Shown here: piece by piece, positions 46,485-54,492 of the stretch | Position numbering within the stretch: the first letter of the stretch is position 1 | Layout of the letters: each line of letters opens with the position of its first letter | Source: Bacteroidales bacterium | Lineage (GTDB): Bacteria > Bacteroidota > Bacteroidia > Bacteroidales > Marinilabiliaceae | DNA length: 64,000 nt | Assembly: GCA_024401395.1 (NCBI GenBank) | Contig: JAKSLD010000004.1 | Location: forward strand, 85,431 to 149,430 | Direction: 5' to 3' | Notes under the pieces: generated by a model | What the model was told of the DNA's origin: nothing | The model's input: only the letters and a program-made list of their open reading frames with translations | Database searches by the model: none | Translations under genes and position numbers: made by a program

Positions 46485-46588
46485 CAAGCACGATTTATTA
46501 TTGGGAAAATGTATTGTGGATATGAGATAGGGAAAACATCAAGAGATATGATGAAAAACTCAGAGTTTTGAGTTCGGTTTTTCGGTAT
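46485..46588 (+). repeat. 104-bp repeat R1, second copy
   Basis: It matches 41080-41183 base for base apart from about two changes. It lies 130 bp after the ATPase stop and before the discoidin-domain gene. The rest of this 385-bp gap (46355-46739) holds only the promoter of that gene. Confidence 0.9.
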
Positions 46589-46670
46589 ATTGTGTTATCT
46601 TATTTGATAATGTAAAATGATGTCGTTCTGTTACTAATTCTATGTCGTTCGCTAAAATTAATACATAAGG

Positions 46671-46702
46671 TTTGACGATTAACCATTGTTTTTATACTTT
46701 TG
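46671..46702 (+). promoter_or_regulatory. Promoter of the discoidin-domain gene
   Basis: TTTG at 46671-46674, 20 bp, then TACTTTTG at 46695-46702 match the Bacteroidetes consensus. It lies outside repeat R1, within the unique cargo part. Confidence 0.78.
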
Positions 46703-46739
46703 CGACGTCAAGAATAACTACGAAATAGATATAAGTTCG

Positions 46740-47492
46740 ATGAAGAAACTATTTTTACCTTTTGCTGTCTTCATGATGGCATTGAACCCTACTAATATAT
46801 GGGCAGAGGGCTCACAGGATATCACAATCACAGTGTTGAAGGGAACTCGCGCTTCTATAACCGAATCGCCAGAAAATCTTTTCGATGGAGATAACAATAC
46901 CAAATGGTGTACTGGTTACTTTTCTAATAATGGTGGAGCCTACGTCATCTTCAAGCTCAACCGTGCAGCAACATTGACCGGCTATACTCTCGTCGACGGC
47001 AACGACACATATAGTATGAGTTTTTACGGTCGTCATTGGGACAGTTGGACTATCTATGGTGCCTCTTTCAATTCAGATCAAGACGTGGATGTCGAGTCCT
47101 CAAATTGGACAATGGTTGACACCCAGATCAATCAGAAATACACAGAAGAAATCACAGATCAATACAAAGAAGGAGACCTGATTACGTCAGAATTTAATGT
47201 TGAGAATGCAGGTAAATACCAATACTATATGATAAAGGTAACTGGTATTGGAGAGAGTTATCACGCTTGGAACGAAGAACTTGACGACGTTCAGCAAATG
47301 GCAGAGATAATCTTCACTTGGAGTGTCGATAACGAACAAGACAACACCCAAACTGGCATCCAGGATATCAATGTATCTACCTCCACAGAGACTATATACG
47401 ACATCAACGGTCGCCGTCAGCAGACTCTCAGCAAAGGCTTGAACATCATCAAACAGACAGATGGCTCTGTAAAGAAGGTTGTCGTAGAATAA
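46740..47492 (+). CDS. Secreted discoidin (F5/8 type C)-like protein with T9SS tail (cargo 2)
   Basis: The 250-residue protein starts MKKLFLPFAVFMMALNPTNI, a signal peptide ending near WAEG. Residues about 25-185 look like an F5/8 type C carbohydrate-binding domain (LFDGDNNTKWCTGYF, YVIFKLNRAATLTGYTL, WDSWTIYGAS). The tail TETIYDINGRRQQTLSKGLN to KKVVVE is a typical Prevotella-type T9SS C-terminal sorting sequence. It should be exported and held on the cell surface. It is the second-block counterpart of the unrelated protein at 41250. ATG 46740 is chosen for the signal peptide and the promoter position. Confidence 0.82.
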   Translation: MKKLFLPFAVFMMALNPTNIWAEGSQDITITVLKGTRASITESPENLFDGDNNTKWCTGYFSNNGGAYVIFKLNRAATLTGYTLVDGNDTYSMSFYGRHWDSWTIYGASFNSDQDVDVESSNWTMVDTQINQKYTEEITDQYKEGDLITSEFNVENAGKYQYYMIKVTGIGESYHAWNEELDDVQQMAEIIFTWSVDNEQDNTQTGIQDINVSTSTETIYDINGRRQQTLSKGLNIIKQTDGSVKKVVVE

Positions 47493-47530
47493 CTCTCGTT
47501 TTTTTACTATAATAAAATATACAAACTTAT

Positions 47531-47566
47531 TCCCCCCGAAAGTCATACAAAATGCTTTCGGGGTTT
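47531..47566. terminator. Palindromic terminator, block 2
   Basis: The stem CCCCCGAAAG and CTTTCGGGG, followed by T6, is the second copy of the hairpin at 42134. It ends the discoidin-domain gene here. Confidence 0.85.
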
Positions 47567-47601
47567 TTTGTGTGTACTTATTAGAGTTTGCAATAGGAAC
47601 A

Positions 47602-47838
47602 GTATGTGGTTTGATATGGTAGGAGATATATTGTGTGATGTAAATGGTTTTTGGATACTTGCAACATAGCTGGAGGTATAATGCTAGTATAAGAGAAGTC
47701 CCTTGTTCATCGCAATTTTTTTAGTTTCATATCTGGTTCTGCAGACCTATAGGTTGAATTTATATTTGTCAGTGCGGTAGGATTATGTATTTTTGCATTA
47801 TGTAAAAATACATAATTATGATAGTGAAGAATCCGTTT
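47602..47838 (+). repeat. Repeat R2, second copy
   Basis: It is the counterpart of 45007-45244 and includes dispersed repeat copy F, the promoter boxes and the first codons of the dead ATPase gene. Confidence 0.88.
47676..47723 (+). repeat. Dispersed intergenic repeat, copy F
   Basis: The core CCTTGTTCATCGCAATTTTT is preceded by GTATA units at 47676 and 47687 and the core G at 47698, 11 bp apart, as in copy E. Confidence 0.88.
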
Positions 47839-47964
47839 ATTTCTTGCTAAAGGCCTGTTCAAACGGCTATGAAGGGGCTTGTAGGAAAGTGGGTGCTGAC
47901 GGATGTGGCTGGGAAAAAGGAGATAAATGACCTATTGTTTGAAGATTGGCTGAGGAAAGGGTGA
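47818..47964 (+). pseudogene. Internally deleted copy of the ATPase gene
   Basis: The first 21 bp match the start of the ATPase gene at 45224 (one change, GTGAAGAATCCGTTT conserved). The last 110 bp (47855-47964) match its 3' end at 46245-46354. Between them a short GCTAAAGGC-like piece from near 45405 remains, so about 1 kb is lost. The frame stops at codon 11. The 3' end overlaps the acetyltransferase gene on the other strand. Confidence 0.9.
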
Positions 47965-48453
47965 GGAAATATTGCACCATTGGAAAGCTTCGCGGGGAGT
48001 GCCATCGTCGACGATTATTACACCACAATGGAGGAAGCCGGCCTTTTCTATTACGTGAAGCATAGTTGAGTTTTGCTTGTGGGTATCGATACGGACATCC
48101 ACGTTCTGCTGTTTAGCCCAAGAGAAGATATGGTTGGCTATACCGTGGATTTTTCCATTAGAAGCCATACGATGGATGGTGCCATAGGGGGCTTCACGAA
48201 GCCACGCTCCGTCGATATTGAGATATGTAGGGTCTTCGCCGATTATGAATGCGAATGTGGCTACGATGCCCTCCTTTTCGTCGATACATACATAGCTCTG
48301 CCCCAGGTCGATATCCTGTTTTACTTTATCCAAAGATGGACGTGAAGTTCCCCATTGAGTAGGGTTACCAGAAGAGCGCATATAAGCCCGTGCTGACTTG
48401 AATATCAGAGCCAGCTGAGGGAGTTCGGATATGGCAGTTTTTCGGATCTGCAT
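47932..48453 (-). CDS. GNAT family acetyltransferase
   Basis: The 173-residue protein has a GNAT fold: MQIRKTAISELPQLALIFKS at the start, YVCIDEKEGIVATFAFIIG as central strands, APYGTIHRMASNGKIHGIAN as the acetyl-CoA loop region, and NSTMLHVIEKAGF near the end. The substrate is unknown. The last eleven residues (SSPFPQPIFKQ) are encoded by the antisense strand of the ATPase remnant, so its original C-terminus was probably changed when the duplicated block ended here. ATG at 48453 is preferred to an ATG 24 bp upstream. Confidence 0.8.
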   Translation of the reverse strand: MQIRKTAISELPQLALIFKSARAYMRSSGNPTQWGTSRPSLDKVKQDIDLGQSYVCIDEKEGIVATFAFIIGEDPTYLNIDGAWLREAPYGTIHRMASNGKIHGIANHIFSWAKQQNVDVRIDTHKQNSTMLHVIEKAGFLHCGVIIVDDGTPREAFQWCNISSPFPQPIFKQ

Positions 48454-48513
48454 AGTATGGAGTTCAATGAGATGCAAATATAGCAGGTTTTATGAGATTA
48501 TTTTGAGAGGGCA

Positions 48514-48547
48514 CAAAAAGAAGGTGCACCCCAGGGGATGCACCTTT
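48514..48547 (-). terminator. Terminator of the DUF4301 gene
   Basis: On the - strand the stem AAGGTGCA/TGCACCTT, with a GC-rich inner loop, is followed by CTTTTT. It lies 26 bp after the DUF4301 stop. Confidence 0.75.
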
Positions 48548-48572
48548 GATAATATCAGGAATTCTGAAATAG

Positions 48573-50039
48573 TTATGCAGGCTGATGCTGAGGACGAAGG
48601 AGGTCCATAACAGTCTTCACAGGGTTGAATGTCTCGACAGGAACCTCTACGAAGAAAGTGAGCCACTTAGCCATAGCTCCGTTCCACAGACCTGGGAGCT
48701 CCATAGCCTTGAGGTCCTTACCATTGAGGCTCTTGTATGAGATGAAGCCAGCGTTAGGGTCGACAAAGTCCTTGAGGTTATATCGTTTGCCATTGCGGTC
48801 GGTGATGCAGCAGAAGAGATCCACTGGGTTGAAGTGAGTGCTCTGCTTCATGAGATCAGCGTCCTTAGGGTCGATCTGAGCGCTCTCAACGACCTGAAGA
48901 GATACGGCGCCATCAGAGCCCTTAGTCCAGAAAGGACCGCCACCAGGCTCGCCCTCGTTCTTTACCATACCGCAGACGCGGAGAGGACGGTCGAGGATTG
49001 CGTATGCTGTCTTAGCGTCGATATTAGAAACATTGAGCTTAAGTTCCCTGTTGATGAACTCCTCGGCCTCTTTGAGAGCGCTATTATCGCCCTTATCGAG
49101 TTTAAGGAGGATTTCGTCTACAGCCTTCTTGCGTTGTACGGCATATCCAGCGATGACCTTCTTGTATTTAGAAGTGACAGGGAGGAGATGCTGCTGAGCG
49201 ACGTTATCGATATTCTTGATAAATACGTAATCGGCATCAATATCGCCAAGGTTTTCGATAAGAGCGCCGTGGCCGCCTGGGCGGAATACCAAGTTACCCT
49301 CTGCGTCGCGGAAAGGTTCATTATCCATAGTAGCGGCGAGAGTATCGGTAGAAGGTTTCTGGAAAGAGAAAGAGATATTAGTCTTGATATCCATGTGTTT
49401 CTCGACGAACTCCTGAGTAGGCTTAAGAGCCTCCTTAAAGAGATCGAGATGTTGAGGAGAAACAGTGAAATGGAGGTTGACCTCGTTATTTACGCAAGCG
49501 TAGTGGACGCCCTCGATGATATGTTCCTCGGCAGCTGTGAGGTTCTGACCCTTAGGGTAGTGGTGGAAGAGGATTACGCCCTTAGGCTTCTGACCGTAAC
49601 CGAGGCCCTCTGGATCGAGCATGAGGCGTATTTTATCGGCGGTGCGTTTAGGTTCGAGAAGATCCAGTGCGTCGCCGAAAGCGAATTTATCGGTAGCGCT
49701 GAGGAACTTAGCCCAAGGCTGAATTGACTCCATTTCCTTTTGTTTTTCAGGCTCCGCGTTACGGAATTCGAACATCTGCTTGAACATACGGGTAGCGGCG
49801 CCAGAAGCAGGGATGAACTTAACTACCTTTTTATTATCGTGAGCGAGGCTTTTTTCGTATATCTCCGATAGAGTGATAGCCTGAGCCTCGTCGACTGCGC
49901 TTATACCGTCACCGATGGTTGCGGCGCGTTGAATATCTGCAAAAGGGAAGCCGCTTTTGAACTGTTGAAGTTGTTTTTCAACCTGAGATGTCTCAATTCC
50001 CTTCTGAGAAAGAAGGGCTTTATCCTTATCTGTCAACAT
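48573..50039 (-). CDS. DUF4301 family protein
   Basis: The 488-residue cytoplasmic protein matches the DUF4301 family of Bacteroidetes: LTDKDKALLSQKGIE at the start, VVKFIPASGAATRMFKQMFE near 73, GVILFHHYPKGQNLTAAEEH near 152, and VFRPGGHGALIENLGDIDAD near 250, suggestive of a nucleotide-sugar or nucleotidyltransferase-like fold. A function is not established. It is a single gene, divergent from the HU gene. Confidence 0.88.
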   Translation of the reverse strand: MLTDKDKALLSQKGIETSQVEKQLQQFKSGFPFADIQRAATIGDGISAVDEAQAITLSEIYEKSLAHDNKKVVKFIPASGAATRMFKQMFEFRNAEPEKQKEMESIQPWAKFLSATDKFAFGDALDLLEPKRTADKIRLMLDPEGLGYGQKPKGVILFHHYPKGQNLTAAEEHIIEGVHYACVNNEVNLHFTVSPQHLDLFKEALKPTQEFVEKHMDIKTNISFSFQKPSTDTLAATMDNEPFRDAEGNLVFRPGGHGALIENLGDIDADYVFIKNIDNVAQQHLLPVTSKYKKVIAGYAVQRKKAVDEILLKLDKGDNSALKEAEEFINRELKLNVSNIDAKTAYAILDRPLRVCGMVKNEGEPGGGPFWTKGSDGAVSLQVVESAQIDPKDADLMKQSTHFNPVDLFCCITDRNGKRYNLKDFVDPNAGFISYKSLNGKDLKAMELPGLWNGAMAKWLTFFVEVPVETFNPVKTVMDLLRPQHQPA

Positions 50040-50147
50040 TACTTATAGTGTTTTATATCATAATTAGTGTCTTAAAGGTAGGAATTTTGTTGATAACATA
50101 TTCCTTAACACTTGATTATAACGAAAAAAACTTGAAAACGTTTCTTT

Positions 50148-50171
50148 TTTGAATAAAGGTTTGTACCTTTG
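50148..50171 (+). promoter_or_regulatory. Likely promoter of the HU gene
   Basis: TACCTTTG at 50164-50171 is a good -7 element. The -33 region is T-rich but has no TTTG at the usual spacing. It lies 60 bp before the start codon. Confidence 0.5.
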
Positions 50172-50230
50172 TGCGCTCTTACAGAGCATAAAGTATAGTA
50201 TACACTTATTATAAACAACATACATAAGAG

Positions 50231-50527
50231 ATGACAAAAGCAGATATCGTTAACGAAGTTGCTAAGGGCACAGGTTATGAGAAGGTAATGGTACAGAAGA
50301 TTATTGAGGCCTTCATGGACTCGGTAAAGACTTCGATGGAGAAGGGTAATGACGTATTCTTGCGTGGTTTCGGTAGCTTCGTTATCACAAAGCGTGCAGC
50401 AAAGACAGCACGTAACATTTCGAAGAATACGACGATTGTTATTCCAGAGCGTTTTGTTCCAGTGTTCAAGCCTTCGAAGGAGTTCTCTGAGGAGGTAACA
50501 AAGAGCCTAGCAACAAGCAAGAAATAA
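50231..50527 (+). CDS. HU/IHF family DNA-binding protein
   Basis: The 98-residue protein is a standard histone-like protein: MTKADIVNEVAKGTGYEKVM, LRGFGSFVITKRAAKTARN and the beta-arm tip region ISKNTTIVIPERFVPVFKPS. It bends and compacts DNA as a dimer. Codons suggest strong expression. The next gene encodes a very small ribosomal-type peptide and then RNase G, an arrangement common in Bacteroidetes. Confidence 0.95.
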   Translation: MTKADIVNEVAKGTGYEKVMVQKIIEAFMDSVKTSMEKGNDVFLRGFGSFVITKRAAKTARNISKNTTIVIPERFVPVFKPSKEFSEEVTKSLATSKK

Positions 50528-50676
50528 TTCTTGTCAGGTCGTTGACACAAAAAGAAGAAACATTGTCCTGGTTCGTGGGGCGGCGAAGAAGGTAGGGTAG
50601 AGCTCTATGGAAGTTGCTCCTAGTACGAGGTCAAAATAATATTAACTGATTGTTTAACCCCATAAATCTAAATGTC

Positions 50677-50763
50677 ATGCCAAACGGTAAGAAGCATAAG
50701 AGACATAAGATGGCTACACACAAGCGTAAAAAGAGATTGAGATTGAATCGCCACAAGCATTAA
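50677..50763 (+). CDS. AURKAIP1/COX24-type small ribosome-associated peptide, 28 aa
   Basis: The ORF MPNGKKHKRHKMATHKRKKR onward is 28 residues, over half Lys, Arg or His. KMATHKRKKRLRxNRHK is the pattern of the AURKAIP1/COX24 peptides, which are very small basic proteins thought to join the small ribosomal subunit in Bacteroidetes. It is below most gene-finder limits. It lies 150 bp after the HU gene, whose spacer contains a G-rich stretch, and before a hairpin. Confidence 0.8.
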   Translation: MPNGKKHKRHKMATHKRKKRLRLNRHKH

Positions 50764-50812
50764 TCAATCGAAAGATCTATAGGCTTGAAAACAGCATCTA
50801 TATGAAAGATCC

Positions 50813-50874
50813 AGAAGAGCTTCGAGTGGCGCGTCAAAAGTTGATATTGCATCACTGAAGCTTTTCTTTTTTTA
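50813..50874 (+). terminator. Large hairpin and T-tract before rng
   Basis: The stem AGAAGAGCTTC pairs with GAAGCTTTTCT (one mismatch). Inner pairs GAGTG and CATCAC-like bases lengthen it, and TTTTTTT follows. It probably ends the HU-peptide transcript, 31 bp before the rng start. Confidence 0.65.
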
Positions 50875-50904
50875 CAAACGTTCTTTGAAATAATTGAGAT
50901 TAAC

Positions 50905-52437
50905 GTGAACGCAGAACTATTTATTCATGTTAGTCCTGAGGAGATGACAATAGCGCTCCTAGAGGACAAGCGATTGGTGGAATTGCGTAAGGAGAAACGT
51001 AATGTTCAGTTCGAAGTAGGGGATATATACGTCGGCAAGGTTCGCAAGTTGATGCCAGGCTTGAATGCGGCATTTGTGAATGTGGGCTATGAGAAAGACG
51101 CCTTTCTCCACTATTTGGATTTAGGGCAGCAGTTTCGGACACAGCAGAAATTCCTCAAGCAGGTCATAGACCAACGCAATCGTAATCAGAATGAGTTGCC
51201 TCACGTTCGTCGTGAAAGTGACATTGACAAAGGCGGTACTATTACCGATGTACTACAACCAGGCGAAGAAGTACTCGTGCAAGTTGCTAAGGAGCCGATA
51301 TCGACAAAGGGTCCTAGATTGACTTCAGAGATATCTCTCGCGGGCAGGAATCTGGTCCTCATGCCATTCTGTGACAAGATTTCTGTTAGTAAAAAGATAA
51401 AGTCAGGGGCGGAGCGCAATAGACTACGCAGTGTTCTTCAGAGAGTTAAGGCCAAGGATATGGGTATGATAATCCGTACGGTGGCCGAGAACTGCAGTGA
51501 AGAAGAGCTAGTATCTGAGTATGAGCTATTGTATCAGCGTTGGGTTAAGTGTATAAATAAAGTAGGGGAGGTGCGACCTCCGGCTTTGGCACTTAGCGAG
51601 ATGGAGAGAGCCAACGCGATGTTAAGAGACCTCCTTAGTCCCGATTTCAATACCATATATGTAGACGACGAAGAAGTCTTTGAGCAAGTGAAGAATTATG
51701 TTGCTCAGATAGATCCTGATCGTCTTGGTATAGTAAAGCAGTACACCGACAGCGTTTCAATGTTTGATGCTTTCAACATCGAGAAGCAGATACGTCAGTC
51801 GTGCGGCAAGGCCGTATCGTTCAAGAGTGGCGCATATCTGATAATTGAAACGACGGAGGCGCTCAACGTGATAGATGTCAACAGTGGCAATAAATCGAAG
51901 AGTGCATCAGACCAAGAGAACAATGCGCTGGAAGTCAATCTAGCGGCAGCGGACGAGATTGCGCGGCAATTACGTCTTCGAGACATGGGCGGTATAGTTG
52001 TAGTAGACTTCATAGATATGCAGTCTAGCGAGAACAGGACCAAAGTCTATGAGCGAATGAAGACTGCGATGGCTACGGACAAGACGAAGCACAATATTTT
52101 GCCGTTGAGCAAGTTCGGTTTGATGCAGATTACCCGTCAGAGAGTACGTCCTGTAATGAATATAGACACTACAGAAGTTTGTCCGACTTGTATGGGCAAG
52201 GGACGTATCGAGACATCTGTCAATCTGCCAGAGATGATAGAGAATGCGCTTAAACAAGAAGTCCACAAAGAAGAGAAAGGGTATATAGACCTTGTATGCA
52301 ACCCATATATATATGCATACCTCAAGAAAGGATTTCCAAGCACCATATTGAAATGGAAATGGAAATACTCGTGGAAGCTCAGAGTTAGACAGTCGGCATC
52401 TCTAGGAATCGTTGAATATAAGATTTCACGACGATAA
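50905..52437 (+). CDS. rng: Ribonuclease E/G family protein (RNase G)
   Basis: RNase G cuts single-stranded A/U-rich RNA in rRNA maturation and mRNA decay. The 510-residue protein has an N-terminal S1-type domain (VGDIYVGKVRKLMPGLNAAF near 42) and the catalytic DNase I-like core with Asp residues in NVIDVNSGNKS near 319 and VVVDFIDMQ near 365. It also has the zinc-link motif CPTCMGKGRIE near 425. The start is GTG at 50905; no nearby ATG fits the conserved N-terminus ELFIHVSPEEM. It lacks the long scaffold tail of RNase E. A strong terminator follows. Confidence 0.94.
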   Translation: MNAELFIHVSPEEMTIALLEDKRLVELRKEKRNVQFEVGDIYVGKVRKLMPGLNAAFVNVGYEKDAFLHYLDLGQQFRTQQKFLKQVIDQRNRNQNELPHVRRESDIDKGGTITDVLQPGEEVLVQVAKEPISTKGPRLTSEISLAGRNLVLMPFCDKISVSKKIKSGAERNRLRSVLQRVKAKDMGMIIRTVAENCSEEELVSEYELLYQRWVKCINKVGEVRPPALALSEMERANAMLRDLLSPDFNTIYVDDEEVFEQVKNYVAQIDPDRLGIVKQYTDSVSMFDAFNIEKQIRQSCGKAVSFKSGAYLIIETTEALNVIDVNSGNKSKSASDQENNALEVNLAAADEIARQLRLRDMGGIVVVDFIDMQSSENRTKVYERMKTAMATDKTKHNILPLSKFGLMQITRQRVRPVMNIDTTEVCPTCMGKGRIETSVNLPEMIENALKQEVHKEEKGYIDLVCNPYIYAYLKKGFPSTILKWKWKYSWKLRVRQSASLGIVEYKISRR

Positions 52438-52467
52438 CGTTCTGAATTACGTTTAGTTACAAATTAC

Positions 52468-52506
52468 AATACGCATCATCAGGAAACTGGTGGTGCGTAT
52501 TTTTTT
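52468..52506 (+). terminator. Terminator of rng
   Basis: A 15-bp stem (AATACGCATCATCAG with CTGGTGGTGCGTATT, two wobble pairs) with a GAAA loop is followed by T6. Confidence 0.9.
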
Positions 52507-52538
52507 ATATTCCCTACGTACTGTCTATACACGGGCTA

Positions 52539-52595
52539 CATACGCGCTACATACGGGCTAGATACGGAGAAGTCCCTTGTTCATCGCAATTTTTC
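52539..52595 (+). repeat. Dispersed intergenic repeat, copy G
   Basis: Three 11-bp units (CATACGCGCTA at 52539, CATACGGGCTA at 52550, GATACGGAGAA at 52561) lead into the core at 52572, CCTTGTTCATCGCAATTTTT. The remaining gap to 52825 holds only a possible -7 box (TAATTTTG at 52772) for the sugar kinase gene. Confidence 0.88.
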
Positions 52596-52825
52596 ATTAA
52601 TTACGCCTATACAGTACTCCCCTGTTCTACAGATATTTTCTCTAAGAATTTGTATTATGTTAAGTTGAGTATTCTAGAACATAGGGGAGAGGTATAAAAA
52701 GTCCACTATAAATGGACAAAAAAGATACAGTTAAATAGTCTTAACGTGTGATATATATAACACAAGATGTCTAATTTTGCACAACAAAGAAAATAGACTA
52801 TCACACACGGAAGAACAGATACAAG

Positions 52826-53866
52826 ATGAAAACACGTATAGTAACATTTGGAGAGATACTCCTAAGATTGACCCCTCCAGGATTTCTGAAGTTCCAGCAA
52901 AGTCAGATGCTGGCAGCGACATTTGGAGGCAGTGAGACCAATGTAGCCGTATCGTTGGCTCATTTCGGCTTTGATTCGTCCTTTGTTACACGTTTGCCAC
53001 AGAATGACATTACAGAGGCGTGTATTTCCAATCTACGTTCACACAACGTAGACACATCAGACATAATATACGGAGGGGAGCGTCTTGGACTCTATTATAT
53101 GGAAAGTACGGCATCCATGCGTGCTGCCAGAGTTGTCTATGACCGTGCGCACTCATCCTTCAGCACCTTAGAGCCAGGGATGATAGACTGGGAGAAAGTA
53201 TTCAAGGGCGCTAAATGGTTCCACTGGTCGGGTATTGGTCCATCCCTGTCACAGAGTGCGGCAGACGTGACTATGGAAGCCATAAAGAAAGCACAAGAGA
53301 TGGGCATACGCATTTCCTCCGATCTGAACTTCCGCAAGAACCTATGGAAATACGGCAAGAAAGCAGAAGATGTGATGCCAGCCTTGGCTAAGTGCTGCAA
53401 CGTACTCTTCGGTACAGAAGGCGAGTATCAGAAAGCATTTGGCACTACCCCAGTCGGTTTCAGCGTAGAATCCAAGGGCGACAAACTAGATCCAGAACTA
53501 TACAGAGCCAACTGTGAGAAGATTATGTCGATGGCACCAGACTGTACGCATATGTTCATAGCGTTGCGTAACGTACTAGATGCAGAACGACATGTACTTA
53601 CAGGCCTTTTATATACAAGAGACGGCAAGCTATACCACTCCCCTATTCATTTCATACAGCATGTCGTTGATTGTGTAGGAGTTGGCGATGCATTTGCCGC
53701 TGGTATAATATACGGTCTTGACACGTTTGAAGAACCACAGAAGGCACTTGATTTCGCAGTAGCTGCTTCTACATTGAAGAACACTATTACAGGCGATTTC
53801 AACCTCGTCACAGCACAGGAAGTTGTGACACTGATGGAAGGCGAGGCTGGAAATATTGCCCGATAG
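52826..53866 (+). CDS. kdgK: PfkB family kinase, probable 2-dehydro-3-deoxygluconokinase
   Basis: KDG kinase phosphorylates 2-keto-3-deoxygluconate from uronic acid and pectin breakdown. The 346-residue protein is a PfkB sugar kinase with FGEILLRLTPPG near 8, GGSETNVAVSLAHFG near 33, SSDLNFRKNLW near 167 and the catalytic Asp in VGVGDAFAAGI near 293. The MLAATFGGSETN and SDLNFRKNLW blocks point to KdgK rather than fructokinase. A partner aldolase gene is not adjacent. Confidence 0.82.
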   Translation: MKTRIVTFGEILLRLTPPGFLKFQQSQMLAATFGGSETNVAVSLAHFGFDSSFVTRLPQNDITEACISNLRSHNVDTSDIIYGGERLGLYYMESTASMRAARVVYDRAHSSFSTLEPGMIDWEKVFKGAKWFHWSGIGPSLSQSAADVTMEAIKKAQEMGIRISSDLNFRKNLWKYGKKAEDVMPALAKCCNVLFGTEGEYQKAFGTTPVGFSVESKGDKLDPELYRANCEKIMSMAPDCTHMFIALRNVLDAERHVLTGLLYTRDGKLYHSPIHFIQHVVDCVGVGDAFAAGIIYGLDTFEEPQKALDFAVAASTLKNTITGDFNLVTAQEVVTLMEGEAGNIAR

Positions 53867-53883
53867 ACATATTCCATACACAA

Positions 53884-53930
53884 AAAAGCCCCTAAATGGA
53901 GTTAAATGCTTCATTTAGGGGCTTTTCTTA
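53884..53930 (+). terminator. Terminator of the sugar kinase gene
   Basis: A perfect 15-bp stem, AAAAGCCCCTAAATG with CATTTAGGGGCTTTT, and a 13-base loop precede a short T-rich tail. Since it is flanked by A and T runs it can act in both directions. Confidence 0.85.
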
Positions 53931-54000
53931 TGGAAATTACCCCCAATAATAGCTATTTTAGCGTATATTTGCATGGGAATTTACGCAAATCAGATTTGCC

Positions 54001-54489
54001 ATGAAGATTACAAAGACAAACGCAGCGCGTTTACTAGATAAAGCCAAAATCAACTATACACTTGTTCCTTATGAGGTTGATGAAAACAATCTCGCTGCTG
54101 ACCATATAGCAGAAGAGTTGGGAGAAGACATAAATCAGGTCTTCAAGACACTGACACTCAGGGGAGACAAGAGTGGTGTATTCGTATGTGTCGTCCCCGG
54201 CAACAGAGAGGTTGACCTCAAGAAAGCAGCCAAGGCATCGGGGAATAAGAATTGCGATATGCTGCCATTGAAGGAACTATTGCCTACTACGGGGTATATT
54301 CGCGGAGGGTGCTCCCCTATCGGGCTCAAGAAGCCATATCCGGTCTATATAGACCAGACAGCATTGCAATACGAGAATATCTACATATCGGCCGGACAGC
54401 GTGGACTACAGCTCCACATGGCACCTACAGATATCCAAAAGGCAGTCAATGCTACTATAGCTGATGTATCAACTGATATAATGGATTGA
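54001..54489 (+). CDS. ybaK: Cys-tRNA(Pro)/Cys-tRNA(Cys) deacylase YbaK
   Basis: YbaK hydrolyses Cys-tRNA(Pro), a common charging mistake of prolyl-tRNA synthetase. The 162-residue protein has the YbaK/EbsC fold: TNAARLLDKAKINYTLVPYE, LGEDINQVFKTLTLRGDK, FVCVVPGNREVDLKKAAKA with the key Lys, and GYIRGGCSPIGLKK. A TATATTTG box at 53964-53971 is a candidate -7 element. It is 3 bp from the LRR gene, so the two are in one transcript. Confidence 0.92.
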   Translation: MKITKTNAARLLDKAKINYTLVPYEVDENNLAADHIAEELGEDINQVFKTLTLRGDKSGVFVCVVPGNREVDLKKAAKASGNKNCDMLPLKELLPTTGYIRGGCSPIGLKKPYPVYIDQTALQYENIYISAGQRGLQLHMAPTDIQKAVNATIADVSTDIMD

Positions 54490-54492
54490 TAG

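Noticed and set aside
48834..49727. 297-aa open frame on the + strand opposite the DUF4301 gene
   Set aside because: It is antisense to a clear conserved gene, has no recognisable domain and results from codon pattern on the opposite strand.
50560..50640. Sequence CCTAGTACGAGG resembling the end of 23S rRNA
   Set aside because: Only about a dozen bases match and the flanks do not, so an rRNA fragment is not supported.
52531..52567. 11-bp tandem repeat considered as an iteron-type replication origin
   Set aside because: The same phased units precede all the other copies of the dispersed repeat to some degree, and no initiator gene or DnaA-type boxes were seen nearby.
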